51,395 nucleotides of DNA from Synechococcus sp. AG-673-B04 (GTDB lineage Bacteria; Cyanobacteriota; Cyanobacteriia; PCC-6307; Cyanobiaceae): positions 1 through 51,395 of the forward strand of contig QCTG01000005.1 of the NCBI GenBank assembly GCA_003211235.1. Reading direction: 5' to 3'. Numbering within the stretch: the stretch's first letter is position 1; each line of letters opens with the position of its first letter. The position numbers were made by a program, and so were the translations under genes. The notes below the pieces were generated by a model. The model saw only the letters and a list, made by a program, of their open reading frames with translations. It was not told where the DNA came from and ran no database searches. This document shows positions 51,205 to 51,395 of this stretch, one piece after another.

Positions 51205-51395
51205 TTAATCCCACATGCCCCAATACGCATTATCGGGATCGCCGTCAAACCCGCTACCCACGGACAGCGCCTCAGGTGCCTCAGGTGTTTTTCCCAACAA
51301 CGCGACAGCCGCCATCTGCTCCTCCTCTTGTCCCTGTTCTTTTTCAATAAAAGAACTAGAGACATGAGGCGGATCGCTGACTTCGCTTCCGCCTG
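51205..51395 (-). CDS. C-terminal part of a gene running off the right edge
   Basis: 63 codons open from the window edge to a TAA at 51205: SDPPHVSSSFIEKEQGQEEE then QMAAVALLGKTPEAPEALSV and a Gly/Asp-rich end finishing YWGMWD. The acidic, Pro-rich tail with a Trp end resembles C-terminal tails of phage or hypothetical proteins, but nothing more can be said. GC-rich like the core. Confidence 0.6.
   Translation of the reverse strand, partial: GGSEVSDPPHVSSSFIEKEQGQEEEQMAAVALLGKTPEAPEALSVGSGFDGDPDNAYWGMWD

Overview
The window looks like a chromosome segment of a marine picocyanobacterium, most likely Synechococcus. The grounds are a run of protein families concentrated in that lineage (DUF3104, DUF1651, DUF3136, DUF3721, DUF3764, Ycf34, small DUF4278 proteins, a prochlorosin-type lanthipeptide precursor) together with a normal cyanobacterial housekeeping block. 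No organism name can be proved from the sequence alone.

Positions 1-9310 are GC-rich, tightly packed core genome: the tail of a probable glutathione S-transferase, a ParB-like protein, dnaA, a lipoprotein-type HtrA protease, two arsenosugar-type glycosyltransferases, a GNAT/ABC-exporter/hisG operon with ATGA overlaps, then gloB, ridA and a DUF3136 protein. Positions 9500-25000 are an accessory zone of small, mostly hypothetical genes, often alone and in alternating orientation. Recognisable members are an ABM-domain monooxygenase, DUF3104, Ycf34, a SulP anion transporter, a cupin lipoprotein, a carboxymuconolactone-decarboxylase-like protein and a DUF1254/DUF1214 gene broken by two single-base insertions in homopolymers.

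Positions 25189-37237 look like an old integrated element. Each end carries the same 46-bp 3' part of a tRNA gene (44 of 46 bases identical). A tyrosine recombinase (with one frameshift) lies just inside the left end and a decayed HTH gene just inside the right end. The contents are AT-rich small genes: a 2OG-Fe(II) oxygenase, a thioredoxin-like protein, DUF4278 and DUF3764 proteins, a 131-bp interspersed repeat, heptamer repeats and many gene relics. This resembles the tRNA-targeted integrative elements (tycheposons) described in Prochlorococcus.

Positions 37240-46400 are another mosaic of small genes and relics (staphylococcal-type nuclease, three DUF1651 copies of which two are dead, a nonsense-interrupted exported protein) with three clear metabolic genes: an ArsH-like FMN reductase, a PTOX/AOX-type di-iron oxidase and a PepSY-type membrane protein. 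Positions 46400-49300 form a compact plus-strand module with ATGA overlaps, hairpins between genes, a duplicated 56-bp leader, a thioredoxin-fold protein, a zinc-finger-like protein, a 25-residue membrane peptide and a GIY-YIG protein; its style is phage-like. The right end holds a lone Nif11/ProcA-type lanthipeptide precursor with its own terminator, a catalytic-domain-only tyrosine recombinase and a gene running off the edge.

Three separate frameshifts (two genes) are all extra bases in runs of 7-8 identical bases, so they may be real decay or a homopolymer bias of the sequencing. The best candidates for new biology are the orphan lanthipeptide precursor, the tRNA-flanked element with its small-protein cargo, and the hairpin-punctuated module at 46.4-49.3 kb.
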